Shown: positions 1 to 7,488 of the stretch, in pieces
Layout: every line of letters starts with the position of its first letter
How positions within the stretch are numbered: the stretch's first letter is position 1
NCBI GenBank assembly: GCA_965660195.1
Contig: CBFHZM010000039.1
Span: forward strand, 1-15,373
Reading direction: 5' to 3'
Source of the DNA: JAYODZ01 sp965660195
GTDB lineage: Bacteria > Pseudomonadota > Alphaproteobacteria > RS24
DNA: 15,373 nucleotides
Notes under the pieces: generated by a model
The model's input: only the letters and a program-made list of their open reading frames with translations
The model's database searches: none
What the model was told of the DNA's origin: nothing
Translations under genes and position numbers: made by a program

Positions 1-22
1 TAAAGCGGCCGTTACATGCGCC

Positions 23-577
23 TCAGTGCTCGGTGAAAATCAACTGCTCTGTGTCGTATCCAAACTGCCTTAAGGTCGCTAAAGCTTGCGCGCGCTCGGC
101 ATCTGAAATGCGGGGTTGGCGTGCAAGGATCCAACCTGTTTTACCTTTCGGGCTTCCGATGACCGCGAGCTTGTAGTCAGCATCCAAGGACAAAACCCAA
201 TAATCTCCGGCAATCCATTTGTTCAAGAAGGGGATCGGGACGAAGCTGACTTTCAATTGTCCGCCCGCAATGCGCCACGCAACACCTTCCGCTGATTTCA
301 CAGTTCCTGTGACACTTCCCTCGGCACATTGATTGAGCACTGACAGTGTTCCATCATCTCGTAAAGCGTAATCAGCCGTAACAGCAAAGCAGTCGCGCTC
401 GAAATAAAATGGAAAGCGGGCGATTTCGAACCAGCGCCCTTGATACCGTTCCAGGTCCAGATCAGCGATCGCCTCAATCGCAACGCTCTGATCACGATAC
501 GTCTCTGCACCCGATGACGCGGTGCTCGCGACGATTGCAAATCCGACTAACGCGATGCCTAAGAACTTACGAAACAT
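23..577 (-). CDS. Periplasmic lipocalin (Blc/apolipoprotein D-like)
   Basis: Predicted 184-residue lipocalin, a small beta-barrel that binds hydrophobic ligands such as fatty acids or lysophospholipids. Residues 1-24 form a Sec signal peptide ending near SSGA/ET. The first lipocalin signature is GRWFEIARFP (G47, W49), the second is around DYWVLSLDADYKLAVIG and the third is the Arg in WILARQP. C63 and C84 could form a disulfide. Bacterial Blc proteins are usually outer-membrane lipoproteins, but this signal has no lipobox cysteine, so the product is probably soluble in the periplasm. The ATG at 577 was chosen because GGGGAG (591-586) lies 8 nt upstream and the signal peptide starts there; a longer reading from 649 adds 24 residues with no ribosome site. 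It is divergent from the MlrC-like gene. The family call is firm; the ligand is unknown. Confidence 0.9.
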   Translation of the reverse strand: MFRKFLGIALVGFAIVASTASSGAETYRDQSVAIEAIADLDLERYQGRWFEIARFPFYFERDCFAVTADYALRDDGTLSVLNQCAEGSVTGTVKSAEGVAWRIAGGQLKVSFVPIPFLNKWIAGDYWVLSLDADYKLAVIGSPKGKTGWILARQPRISDAERAQALATLRQFGYDTEQLIFTEH

Positions 578-608
578 GATCACATCTCCCCGAATAGAGC
601 CATAAGGC

Positions 609-626
609 CACAGTAACTGCACAGTA
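609..626. repeat. Paired CACAGTA direct repeats with an inverted repeat, upstream of the lipocalin
   Basis: CACAGTA occurs at 609-615 and again at 620-626, a period of 11 bp or about one helical turn. The right copy overlaps the inverted repeat ACTG-CA-CAGT (616-625). The site is 32-49 bp upstream of the lipocalin start, in the divergent region it shares with the MlrC-like gene, so it could be an operator. This is pattern only; no regulator is encoded nearby. Confidence 0.3.
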
Positions 627-754
627 GCAAATATATCAAAAAAGCGCACCCGCGGCGCCGAAGCTGCGGTTGCTGTTATCTTAGTTGTTCATTGACTTGC
701 GCAACATTTTTTGGCCTTCTTATGTTTGAGGTCTGGCAACATTAGAGGGGGCTT

Positions 755-2224
755 ATGCGTATATTTATCGCTTCGTTCGGAACGGAAACGAATGTATTTT
801 CGCCGCTTCCGACAGGCCGGCAAGATTTTATCGATACCTATTTTTTCCGTGATGATGCGCTATCCCGGCCGCCCATGATGTTCGGCTCGCCACTGCATGT
901 TTGGAATAAGCGCGCGCAAAGCGAGGGCCACGAGATTATCTGTTCGATCTCGACCTTTGCCCAACCTGCGGGGCGCACCGTCCGCCATGTTTATGAAGAA
1001 TTTCGCGATATGATCCTCGATGACCTAAAATCGGCGGGCCCCGTCGATATTGTGCTTTATTCAATGCATGGTGCGATGCAGGCCGAGGGCTATGACGATT
1101 GTGAGGGAGATCTTCTTGCGCGCACGCGTGCGCTCGTAGGCTCCACGGCGGTGATCGGCGCGGAGTTTGATCTACACGGGCATCTTACTGAAGAGATGAT
1201 GGCCGCGGCTGACCTCTTGATTTTCTTCAAGCATTATCCGCATGACGATATTGATGACCGCGCCGATGAGCTTTACAGCCTCGCGACCGCGACCGCGCGC
1301 GGCGACATTAAGCCTGTCATGCGGTATTGGGATTGCAAGATGATGGGTCTCTATATGACGCCGCTCGAGCCTATGGCCAGTTTTGTCGCTGAGATGAAGG
1401 CCGAGGAAGAAAAGCCCGGCGTGTTATCCTTATCTCTCAATCATGGTTTTCCCTTTGGCGATATGGAGGAGATGGGCACACGCATGCTCGCCATCACCGA
1501 TGATGATCCGGCCCTGGCCGACCGTTTGGCGCATGAGTTTGGGCAGAGAATATGGGATTTGCGGGAGAATTTTCGAACCAATTTCATCTCGGTCGATGAA
1601 GCGCTCGACTATGCGCGCGTCACCAACAAGTTGCCCCTGGTGCTCGCGGATACGGCCGACAATGCTGGCGGCGGCTCGCCGGCTGACGCTACTTTCATGC
1701 TGCAAGGTGTTTTAGAGCGTGGTCTTTCTGATGTCGTCATGGGGATATTTTGGGATCCCGGTGTCGTGAAGATCTGCCAAAGCGCTGGCGAAGGCGCCGA
1801 ATTGGATTTGTGCTTGGGTGGCAAGCACGGCCCGGCTTCAGGTTTGCCAGTGAATATTCGCGCCAAGGTCATGCGCATTTCAGAAGGTTTGCGGCACGCT
1901 TTGGGCGATGCGGAAGAAAGCGAAACGACATTGGGCATTACGGTTTGGTTGAAGCTGGAAAACAATGTCAATCTTTTGGTCAATACTATTCGCACCCAAG
2001 TGTTTAGTCGAAAGCCTTTTCTTGAGATTGGTATTGATTTGTCCGCGATGCGGACAATTATCGTGAAATCGACCAACCATTTCTATAATAGCTTCGTTCC
2101 GGTCGGCCAAGAAATCCGTCATGTCGCGACGCCAGGTGCCATGCAAATGGACTTAACGCGGATTGCCTATCAAAATCGCGACGATAATTTTTGGCCGAAG
2201 GTCGAAAACCCGCACACCAACTAG
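755..2224 (+). CDS. MlrC/M81-family metallopeptidase
   Basis: A 489-residue protein of the MlrC family (peptidase family M81, formerly DUF1485). The founding member hydrolyses linearised microcystin in sphingomonads; most homologues have unknown substrates. The N-terminal domain opens with MRIFIASFGTETNVFSP, typical of the family. Likely metal ligands are in SMHGAMQ (H105), EFDLHGHL (D139, H141, H143) and FKHYPHDD (H160, H163). The glycine-rich DNAGGGSPAD segment and C-terminal STNHFYNSF match the MlrC C-terminal domain. No signal peptide, so cytoplasmic. The start at 755 is preceded by GAGGGGG at 745-751. The gene stands alone and ends 21 bp from the convergent DadA-like gene. No mlrA, mlrB or mlrD partner is visible, so a microcystin role should not be assumed; an amide- or peptide-hydrolysing role is a fair inference. 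Confidence 0.9.
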   Translation: MRIFIASFGTETNVFSPLPTGRQDFIDTYFFRDDALSRPPMMFGSPLHVWNKRAQSEGHEIICSISTFAQPAGRTVRHVYEEFRDMILDDLKSAGPVDIVLYSMHGAMQAEGYDDCEGDLLARTRALVGSTAVIGAEFDLHGHLTEEMMAAADLLIFFKHYPHDDIDDRADELYSLATATARGDIKPVMRYWDCKMMGLYMTPLEPMASFVAEMKAEEEKPGVLSLSLNHGFPFGDMEEMGTRMLAITDDDPALADRLAHEFGQRIWDLRENFRTNFISVDEALDYARVTNKLPLVLADTADNAGGGSPADATFMLQGVLERGLSDVVMGIFWDPGVVKICQSAGEGAELDLCLGGKHGPASGLPVNIRAKVMRISEGLRHALGDAEESETTLGITVWLKLENNVNLLVNTIRTQVFSRKPFLEIGIDLSAMRTIIVKSTNHFYNSFVPVGQEIRHVATPGAMQMDLTRIAYQNRDDNFWPKVENPHTN

Positions 2225-2245
2225 GCTTGTGGCGGCGTTCTGACT

Positions 2246-3535
2246 TTAGAGCTGACGCGCGCGGCCATAGGCGAAAGCGCTGGCATCAATCTCTGGCACA
2301 CGCCCTGTCATATGATCGGCCAGAATGCGTGCTGAGCCGACCGCCATGGTCCAGCCCAGATGACCTTGGCCGCAATTCAGCCAAACCCCTTCAACCGGGG
2401 TGGGGCCAATAAAGGGTCGGCCATCTGACGACATCGGTCTAAGGCCGCACCAGTTTTCTGCCTTCGCCCAATCGAGTTGTTTGCTGACTTCGGGTAGTGT
2501 CCGCTCGAAAAAGCCGCGCAACATTTTGAGGCGCGTCGGGTCAAGCGTTAGATCATGCCCCATAAATTCTGCCATCCCGAGAACGCGTAATTTCGCACCC
2601 AGTGGCGTGATGGCGATGTGGAACATGGCATCCAAAATTGGATGCGTTGGCATGACGATGTCAGATGTCGTGGCCTCTCCCTTGTCCAAGGTGATGGAAT
2701 AGCCTTTGGCGGGGCGTATTGGTAGGCGTAGCCCTAGGGGTGCGACCAGCGTGGGCGCATCAACGCCGGTGCAGATGACAACCTCGCCAAACAATCTCTC
2801 CGCTCCGAGCTCCACGCCGACGACACGACCATTTTCAACCACAAGCTTTTTAACGGTTTCGTTATAGATTATGCGCCCGCCCCGCGCTTCTGCTTGCGCA
2901 GCTAACGTTTCGCAAAAAACGCGGGCATTGCCGACGCGGTCATCAGAAAATAGCAAGGCCCCGTGCACGGGTTCAAGGCAATGGACGAGCGAGGGCTCGC
3001 GCACCAGCAAGGTAGCTTGGTCTAAATCCTCATAAACGAGCCCCAGCGGCCCCAGCAAGTCGGCAAGCTCGATAGCTTCGCGGCGCTCGGCTTCGCTGCG
3101 ATATATTTTCAACGAACCAGGCGCTTGATTTTCATAAGCTAGGTTTAAAAACTGCGTCAGGGCTTCGGTTTGTCGGGTTGAATAATGGGCAAGACGAAAA
3201 TTGGCACAGGTAATGTCCCGATGCCGTTGCAGGCTTGAATTGCGTAAAAAATCGAGCCCCCAAAGGGCTAAATTTGGGATCTGCCTTAAGTGCAGCCGGA
3301 CTGGCGCCTGCCGATCAAATAGTGAAGTGAATAGAACCCGCCCAATCCCAGGATTGTTCCATGGGTCGGGGAGGCTCGGGTGTAACACCCCACCATTGGC
3401 GTAGCTGGTGCCTTGCGCGACGGCACCGTCGCGTTCGATTAAGATTGCTGGAATATCGCGCGATACCAACTCATAAAAGGTGGTAACGCCGCAGAGCCCG
3501 CCGCCGACAATTAGTACAGGCCTTTGTTTTGTCAT
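2246..3535 (-). CDS. FAD-dependent D-amino-acid dehydrogenase-like oxidoreductase (DadA family)
   Basis: A 429-residue DAO-fold flavoprotein. The N-terminus carries the FAD-binding Rossmann motif VLIVGGGLCG (glycines 11-13 and 16), with the acidic ribose-binding residue in LIERD. GTSYANGGVLHPS (42-54) followed by PDPWNNPG matches the DadA family pattern. The C-terminus has WCGLRPMSSDGRPFIG (352-367) and GQGHLGWTMAVG (389-400), the two most conserved DadA blocks. DadA enzymes oxidise D-amino acids to 2-oxo acids plus ammonia, passing electrons to the respiratory chain; the true substrate here could be another D-amino acid or an imino acid. The start at 3535 has GGGA about 10 nt upstream. It is divergent from the secreted amidohydrolase gene and convergent with the MlrC-like gene. 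No dadX racemase or Lrp-type regulator is adjacent. Confidence 0.88.
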   Translation of the reverse strand: MTKQRPVLIVGGGLCGVTTFYELVSRDIPAILIERDGAVAQGTSYANGGVLHPSLPDPWNNPGIGRVLFTSLFDRQAPVRLHLRQIPNLALWGLDFLRNSSLQRHRDITCANFRLAHYSTRQTEALTQFLNLAYENQAPGSLKIYRSEAERREAIELADLLGPLGLVYEDLDQATLLVREPSLVHCLEPVHGALLFSDDRVGNARVFCETLAAQAEARGGRIIYNETVKKLVVENGRVVGVELGAERLFGEVVICTGVDAPTLVAPLGLRLPIRPAKGYSITLDKGEATTSDIVMPTHPILDAMFHIAITPLGAKLRVLGMAEFMGHDLTLDPTRLKMLRGFFERTLPEVSKQLDWAKAENWCGLRPMSSDGRPFIGPTPVEGVWLNCGQGHLGWTMAVGSARILADHMTGRVPEIDASAFAYGRARQL

Positions 3536-3600
3536 TATTCATTTCCCAGAAAGGACACGTCTTATTTTATTTAATGCGTTCTGCGTCTCTATGGTAGCGA

Positions 3601-3654
3601 AAGCAGGATAGCTTGTCTAATCGCACATGCGAAACGGCGATCACTTCCCTGCTT
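3601..3654. repeat. Nested inverted repeats between the DadA-like and amidohydrolase genes
   Basis: AAGCAGG at 3601-3607 is the exact inverse complement of CCTGCTT at 3648-3654. Inside this lies a tighter inverted repeat, TCGCA-CA-TGCGA (3621-3632). The site is in the 209-bp divergent promoter region and could be a regulator-binding site or fold in a leader transcript. There is no direct evidence of function. Confidence 0.3.
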
Positions 3655-3692
3655 AATTCTCTATTTCTGACGCTGGCGAGATAAGTCTTCCT

Positions 3693-3720
3693 TTGCAAGA
3701 GACGCCAGTTACCTTACAAT
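3693..3720 (+). promoter_or_regulatory. Sigma-70-type promoter for the amidohydrolase gene
   Basis: TTGCAA at 3693-3698 (4/6 to the -35 consensus) and TACAAT at 3715-3720 (5/6 to the -10 consensus) are separated by 16 bp. Transcription would begin near 3727, leaving a very short leader with AAGGAGG at 3731-3737, 7 nt before the ATG at 3745. CTGGCG (3673-3678) and CGCCAG (3703-3708) form an inverted repeat whose right arm lies in the spacer, so a repressor could act here. Judged by eye only. Confidence 0.5.
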
Positions 3721-3744
3721 TGGGCGTACCAAGGAGGGGTGGTT

Positions 3745-5061
3745 ATGCGGATTAGTCTTTTCGTTTCATTATTTATGTGCCTGATTTCGGTCGCGCAGGC
3801 GGCCGAGTACATTCTCATCAGGCAGGCAAATATATTTGATGGCCGATCAGAGCGGCTATTGATGCAGCACGATGTTCTCTTGCACGATAATCTGATAGCT
3901 AAAATCGGACAGGGTTTGAAGGCGCCCGAGGGAGCGCAGGTTATTGACGCCAAGGGACTAACCTTATCGCCCGGGTTTATCGACTCGCACACGCATATCA
4001 TGTTGCAGCTCTCTTACATTGAGGGCTTGATGAGCGATCCATATTTCTGGGCCTACCAGTCAACACAAATTGCACACTCTATGTTGATGAATGGCTTCAC
4101 AACGATCCGGGACATGTCGGGCAATAGTTATTCACTCAAAAAAGCGATTGATCGTGGGCTGGTTGTCGGACCGCGCATATTTCCCTCGGGGCCGATGATC
4201 TCTCAAACTTCGGGACATTCTGATCATCGTTTCGACTCGCATCCGAGTCGTATGGTGTCCGACCAAAAGAGCGTGTTCCAAGACTATAATATGGTCGCTA
4301 TTGCCGACGGGCGTGCCGAAGTGCTGATGGCCGCGCGCGAGTCGCTGCGGCGCGGCGCCTCACAAGTAAAGATTGCCGTTGGCGGTGGTGCCAGCTCGGC
4401 TTTCGATCCGATCGATGTGGTGCAATATACGCTCGACGAGATGAAAGCGGCAGTCGATGCTGCTAGCGATTACGGCACCTATGTGGCGGCTCATGCTTAT
4501 ACCGACGCGGCGATCACGCGGGCCATCGAGGCAGGCATAAAAACCATTGAGCATGGTAATCTGGCAAGCCCTGAAACCTTGAAACTGATGCAGAAAAATA
4601 ATGTTTGGCTGTCGCCACAGGTGATCGTGTTCACCGAATTCCCAAGTACTTTAAATGCCTTGCAGCGTGCTAAGCTCGAATATGTTGCCAGCGGTCTCGA
4701 CGCTTTGTTCAAGAATGTCAAAAAATCTGGGTTCCAAAATATTGTTTTTGGAACCGATATTGTGATGGACCCACAACTGGTTAAGAACATGAACCGCGAA
4801 TTTACCCATCGGTTGAAATGGTTCTCGCCTCTCGAAGTGTTACAGCAGGCAACCTCAAAAGGCGGCGATATGCTCGCCCTGAGTGGTCCGCGATCCCCCT
4901 ATACAGGTCGTATCGGCGTTATTGCCGAGGGGGCTTTGGCCGATATTCTGCTGATCCGCGGCAATCCGTTATCAGATCTCTCCATTTTAACTGATCCCGA
5001 TAAGAATTTGGCTGTCATCATCAAGGATGGAAAAATATTTAAGAACCAACTCGCCAAATAA
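3745..5061 (+). CDS. Secreted metal-dependent amidohydrolase (prolidase/imidazolonepropionase-like)
   Basis: A 438-residue protein with a signal peptide (MRISLFVSLFMCLISVAQA, cleavage near 19/20), so probably periplasmic. The mature chain is a complete amidohydrolase-superfamily barrel: HxH metal motif in GFIDSHTHIM (H82, H84), likely carboxylated lysine K199 in VKIAVGGG, H230 in VAAHAYTD, H250 in TIEHGN and catalytic D318 in FGTDIVMD. These are the ligands of a binuclear metal site. The C-terminal beta-sandwich GALADILLIRGNPLSD is also standard. The sequence resembles the subgroup that contains Xaa-Pro and other Xaa-L-amino-acid carboxypeptidases, so dipeptide or N-acyl-amino-acid hydrolysis is likely. 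ATG 3745 was chosen over in-frame GTG 3739 because the perfect AAGGAGG sits 7 nt before it. It ends 18 bp from the convergent flavoprotein gene. Confidence 0.9.
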   Translation: MRISLFVSLFMCLISVAQAAEYILIRQANIFDGRSERLLMQHDVLLHDNLIAKIGQGLKAPEGAQVIDAKGLTLSPGFIDSHTHIMLQLSYIEGLMSDPYFWAYQSTQIAHSMLMNGFTTIRDMSGNSYSLKKAIDRGLVVGPRIFPSGPMISQTSGHSDHRFDSHPSRMVSDQKSVFQDYNMVAIADGRAEVLMAARESLRRGASQVKIAVGGGASSAFDPIDVVQYTLDEMKAAVDAASDYGTYVAAHAYTDAAITRAIEAGIKTIEHGNLASPETLKLMQKNNVWLSPQVIVFTEFPSTLNALQRAKLEYVASGLDALFKNVKKSGFQNIVFGTDIVMDPQLVKNMNREFTHRLKWFSPLEVLQQATSKGGDMLALSGPRSPYTGRIGVIAEGALADILLIRGNPLSDLSILTDPDKNLAVIIKDGKIFKNQLAK

Positions 5062-5079
5062 TTTGTCGCGTTGGCAAGA

Positions 5080-6585
5080 TTAGTTACGTTCTAACGGTGT
5101 ATGCGTCGCGGCAGAGCGGCCAGCACAGCGGCCGAAAAATGTCGCGTCGCCAACCGACATGCCACTGGCATAGCCTTTAGAGGTGCGCGGCAGGCCAGCC
5201 GAAGCGCGTCCAGCCGCATAGAGACCGGCGACCACGCCGCCATTGATATGTTTTACCTCACCACTTGATAAGGTATCGAGACCTCCCAAAGAGAAGGTCA
5301 GTGGCCCCTTGGTGCCGGGCATGATCACAGCCGTTTGGCTCGCAAAAGATAGATCCAGCAGGGCCAAAGGCTTGGCCTTAAGCGGCTTTAGCCAGTCGGC
5401 GGATTTATGAAATTTCGGATCGCGGCCTTCTACTGCAAAGCGGTTATAATAGGCCACTGTTTCTTGCAAAGCCCCTGCGGGGAAGAAGCCAGCTTCGGTT
5501 TCAATCTCGGCAACTGTATCGCCCACGGCGACGAGGTCGAGCCGTTCAATATACATCGGATGATCATAGTCATCATGATCGACCAATAGATAAACGCGCT
5601 GATCGGTTTGCAGGCTGGCGTAATGCCCCAACCGCGCCAGATAAGCATCTTCATTAACGAAGCGATCGCCCTGTAGATTGATCATGATCCCATTGGTCAG
5701 CTTGGCGGGGGGGTAAAGTGGAAAAGAGAGAAACGCCTCATCCATATTGGCAACGGCACCGCCTGCGGCCATGCCGAGGCGAATGCCATCTCCGAGATCA
5801 TAAGGGTTACCATAAGGTGCCGCCCAGCGGTGCACTTCGGGCAGATAGTGTCGCGTCATTTCCTCATTCATGATAAAGCCGCCGGTGGTGAGGATAACAC
5901 CTCGCCGCGCCATGTAGTAGCGGGTTTCATTATTCTCCCGCACACCGACGCCAACAACGCGGCCCTTATCGCCTATGACAAGGCTTTGTACCCAGCAGTC
6001 AAAATGAATATCGACACCCGCTCGCTCCACCGCCTGCGTCAAGGCACGCATAAAAATCTGTCCGCCGAAATCCCCCTCATGTGACGGTACATGCCCGCGC
6101 GGCACCGGGATGGCTGCGGCGGCAAATTCAGTAGTACGTTCATTGCCAGAGAAAAGGAGCGACTCGTCTGTCAGCGGGACGACTTCGCGCTCAAGCATGA
6201 GTGCGCGTTTATAGTTCACGCCCAAGCGCTCGACCCAATCAAAATGGTCCGCCGCGCCCTCGGCATAGAGGCGAATTTTTTCTTTATCGCCGCGGTCCTC
6301 GAGAGATTTTTCGAGATAGGCGATCATGTTCTCAGTGCTATCTTCAATTCCGAGATCGCGCTGCAGGGCTGTGCCGCCGGAGCCGCCGAGATACATTTCG
6401 GCGCTCGACATAGCCGTTGCACCGCCCGATCCCGAGGCGCGCTCAAGGATCATGACCGCCGCACCAGATTGTGCCGCTTCTAGGGCGGCGCTCCCTCCAG
6501 CCCCGCCGAAGCCGCAGACAATGACGTCCACTGTGGCCGTAAATCCGTCAATGCTCGAAAAGGCTACCGTTGACATATCGCCCAT
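5080..6585 (-). CDS. FAD-dependent dehydrogenase, fumarate reductase/3-ketosteroid dehydrogenase superfamily
   Basis: A 501-residue flavoprotein of the FAD_binding_2 class. The N-terminal Rossmann motif is VDVIVCGFGGAGGSAA (G25, G27, G30), followed by LERASGSGGATAMSSAEMYLGG, the loop seen in ketosteroid dehydrogenases. The middle contains GHVPSHEGDFGGQIFMRALTQ and GVILTTGGF; the C-terminus has GPLTFSLGGLDT and VVAGLYAAGRASAG, the usual FAD-contacting end. The YLGG...T.LQ block reminds me more of 3-ketosteroid delta4-(5alpha)-dehydrogenases than of delta1 enzymes, but that is from memory. No heme or Tat signal is present, so this is not a periplasmic fumarate reductase. The start at 6585 has AAGGGGG (6602-6596) 10 nt upstream; an in-frame TTG at 6615 and ATG at 6576 fit the ribosome site less well. 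Superfamily firm, substrate unknown. Confidence 0.85.
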   Translation of the reverse strand: MGDMSTVAFSSIDGFTATVDVIVCGFGGAGGSAALEAAQSGAAVMILERASGSGGATAMSSAEMYLGGSGGTALQRDLGIEDSTENMIAYLEKSLEDRGDKEKIRLYAEGAADHFDWVERLGVNYKRALMLEREVVPLTDESLLFSGNERTTEFAAAAIPVPRGHVPSHEGDFGGQIFMRALTQAVERAGVDIHFDCWVQSLVIGDKGRVVGVGVRENNETRYYMARRGVILTTGGFIMNEEMTRHYLPEVHRWAAPYGNPYDLGDGIRLGMAAGGAVANMDEAFLSFPLYPPAKLTNGIMINLQGDRFVNEDAYLARLGHYASLQTDQRVYLLVDHDDYDHPMYIERLDLVAVGDTVAEIETEAGFFPAGALQETVAYYNRFAVEGRDPKFHKSADWLKPLKAKPLALLDLSFASQTAVIMPGTKGPLTFSLGGLDTLSSGEVKHINGGVVAGLYAAGRASAGLPRTSKGYASGMSVGDATFFGRCAGRSAATHTPLERN

Positions 6586-6795
6586 AGACTCACTACCCCC
6601 TTGTTCTAGACCCAACAGGCCGAAACAGAACCTGAGTTTAAAGCAAGGAAGGCCGGATATAAAAGGCTAAAACATTATGCAGTATCTCGAGAACGGACGG
6701 CTTGCGAATGGCTTTGCCGAATTAGATCATGATTGACCAATGTGCTTGGTGCGTTAGTCTAGCCAACTTCTTCTAGCGCAAGTGTGAGGTGTAAT

Positions 6796-7473
6796 ATGCA
6801 ATTTGATGATGTGATACGAGGCCGCCGGAGTATTCGGGGCTATAAGGCAGATCCTGTACCGCGGGCTTTGATCGAGGAAATTCTCACCCTCGCCATGCGG
6901 GCGCCATCGTCAATGAATACGCAACCTTGGAATTTCTATGTGATTACCGGCGAGCCGCTAAACCGGATTCGCGCTGGTAACACCGAACGCAATCTGGCAG
7001 GCATTCCGCATTCACGCGAATTTCGAATTGGCCAAGCGTTTGAGGGCCATCATCGCGAACGGCAAATCGGCGTCGCTAAGCAATTATTCGCTGCCATGGG
7101 CATTGCGCGCGACGACAAGGAAGCGCGGCAAGACTGGGTATTGCGCGGCTTTCGTCAATTTGATGCGCCGGTCTGCGTGATTGTGACCTATGATCGCGAA
7201 CTTGCCGACAGCGATGACACGGCTTTTGATTGTGGCGCTGTGACGACGGCGCTGGTGAATGCCGCTTGGTCCCGCGGTTTGGGCGCTGTGATCAATAGCC
7301 AAGGGATCATGCAATCACCGGTCGTGCGCGAGCATGCGGGCATTGCCGCAGATCAAGTGATCATGAAGGCCGTCGCTTTGGGCTGGCCAGATGATAGCTT
7401 TCCGGCCAATGCTGTCGTCTCCGAACGCAAGTCAGTGCAGGATGCCACGACTTTTGTTGGCTTTGATGACTAG
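6796..7473 (+). CDS. Nitroreductase-family FMN oxidoreductase
   Basis: A 225-residue protein of normal nitroreductase length. The N-terminal FMN-phosphate motif is RGRRSIRGY (8-16), then MRAPSSMNTQPWNFYVITG (34-52), the family hallmark. C-terminal FDCGAVTTALVNAAWSRGLGAV and KAVALGWPDD are also typical. Members are homodimers that reduce nitro groups, quinones or enones with NAD(P)H; the physiological substrate cannot be read from the sequence. It is cytoplasmic with no signal peptide. ATG 6796 was chosen over GTG 6784 because GAGGT (6786-6790) lies 5 nt upstream and the protein then starts at the usual family position. A TTGACC -35-like hexamer is at 6733-6738, but a convincing -10 is missing. 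It ends 15 bp from the convergent deacylase gene. Confidence 0.92.
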   Translation: MQFDDVIRGRRSIRGYKADPVPRALIEEILTLAMRAPSSMNTQPWNFYVITGEPLNRIRAGNTERNLAGIPHSREFRIGQAFEGHHRERQIGVAKQLFAAMGIARDDKEARQDWVLRGFRQFDAPVCVIVTYDRELADSDDTAFDCGAVTTALVNAAWSRGLGAVINSQGIMQSPVVREHAGIAADQVIMKAVALGWPDDSFPANAVVSERKSVQDATTFVGFDD

Positions 7474-7488
7474 ACGCGCCGTGCGGCC

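Noticed and set aside
1609..2076. Antisense 155-codon frame inside the MlrC-like gene
   Set aside because: It lies wholly opposite a well-supported gene and has no family features.
755..2224. A dedicated microcystin-degradation (mlr) locus
   Set aside because: No mlrA, mlrB or mlrD is present and the MlrC family is broad; only the family name is supported.
6091..6483. Antisense 130-codon frame inside the flavoprotein gene
   Set aside because: It overlaps the conserved FAD-binding coding region and has no ribosome site or domain.
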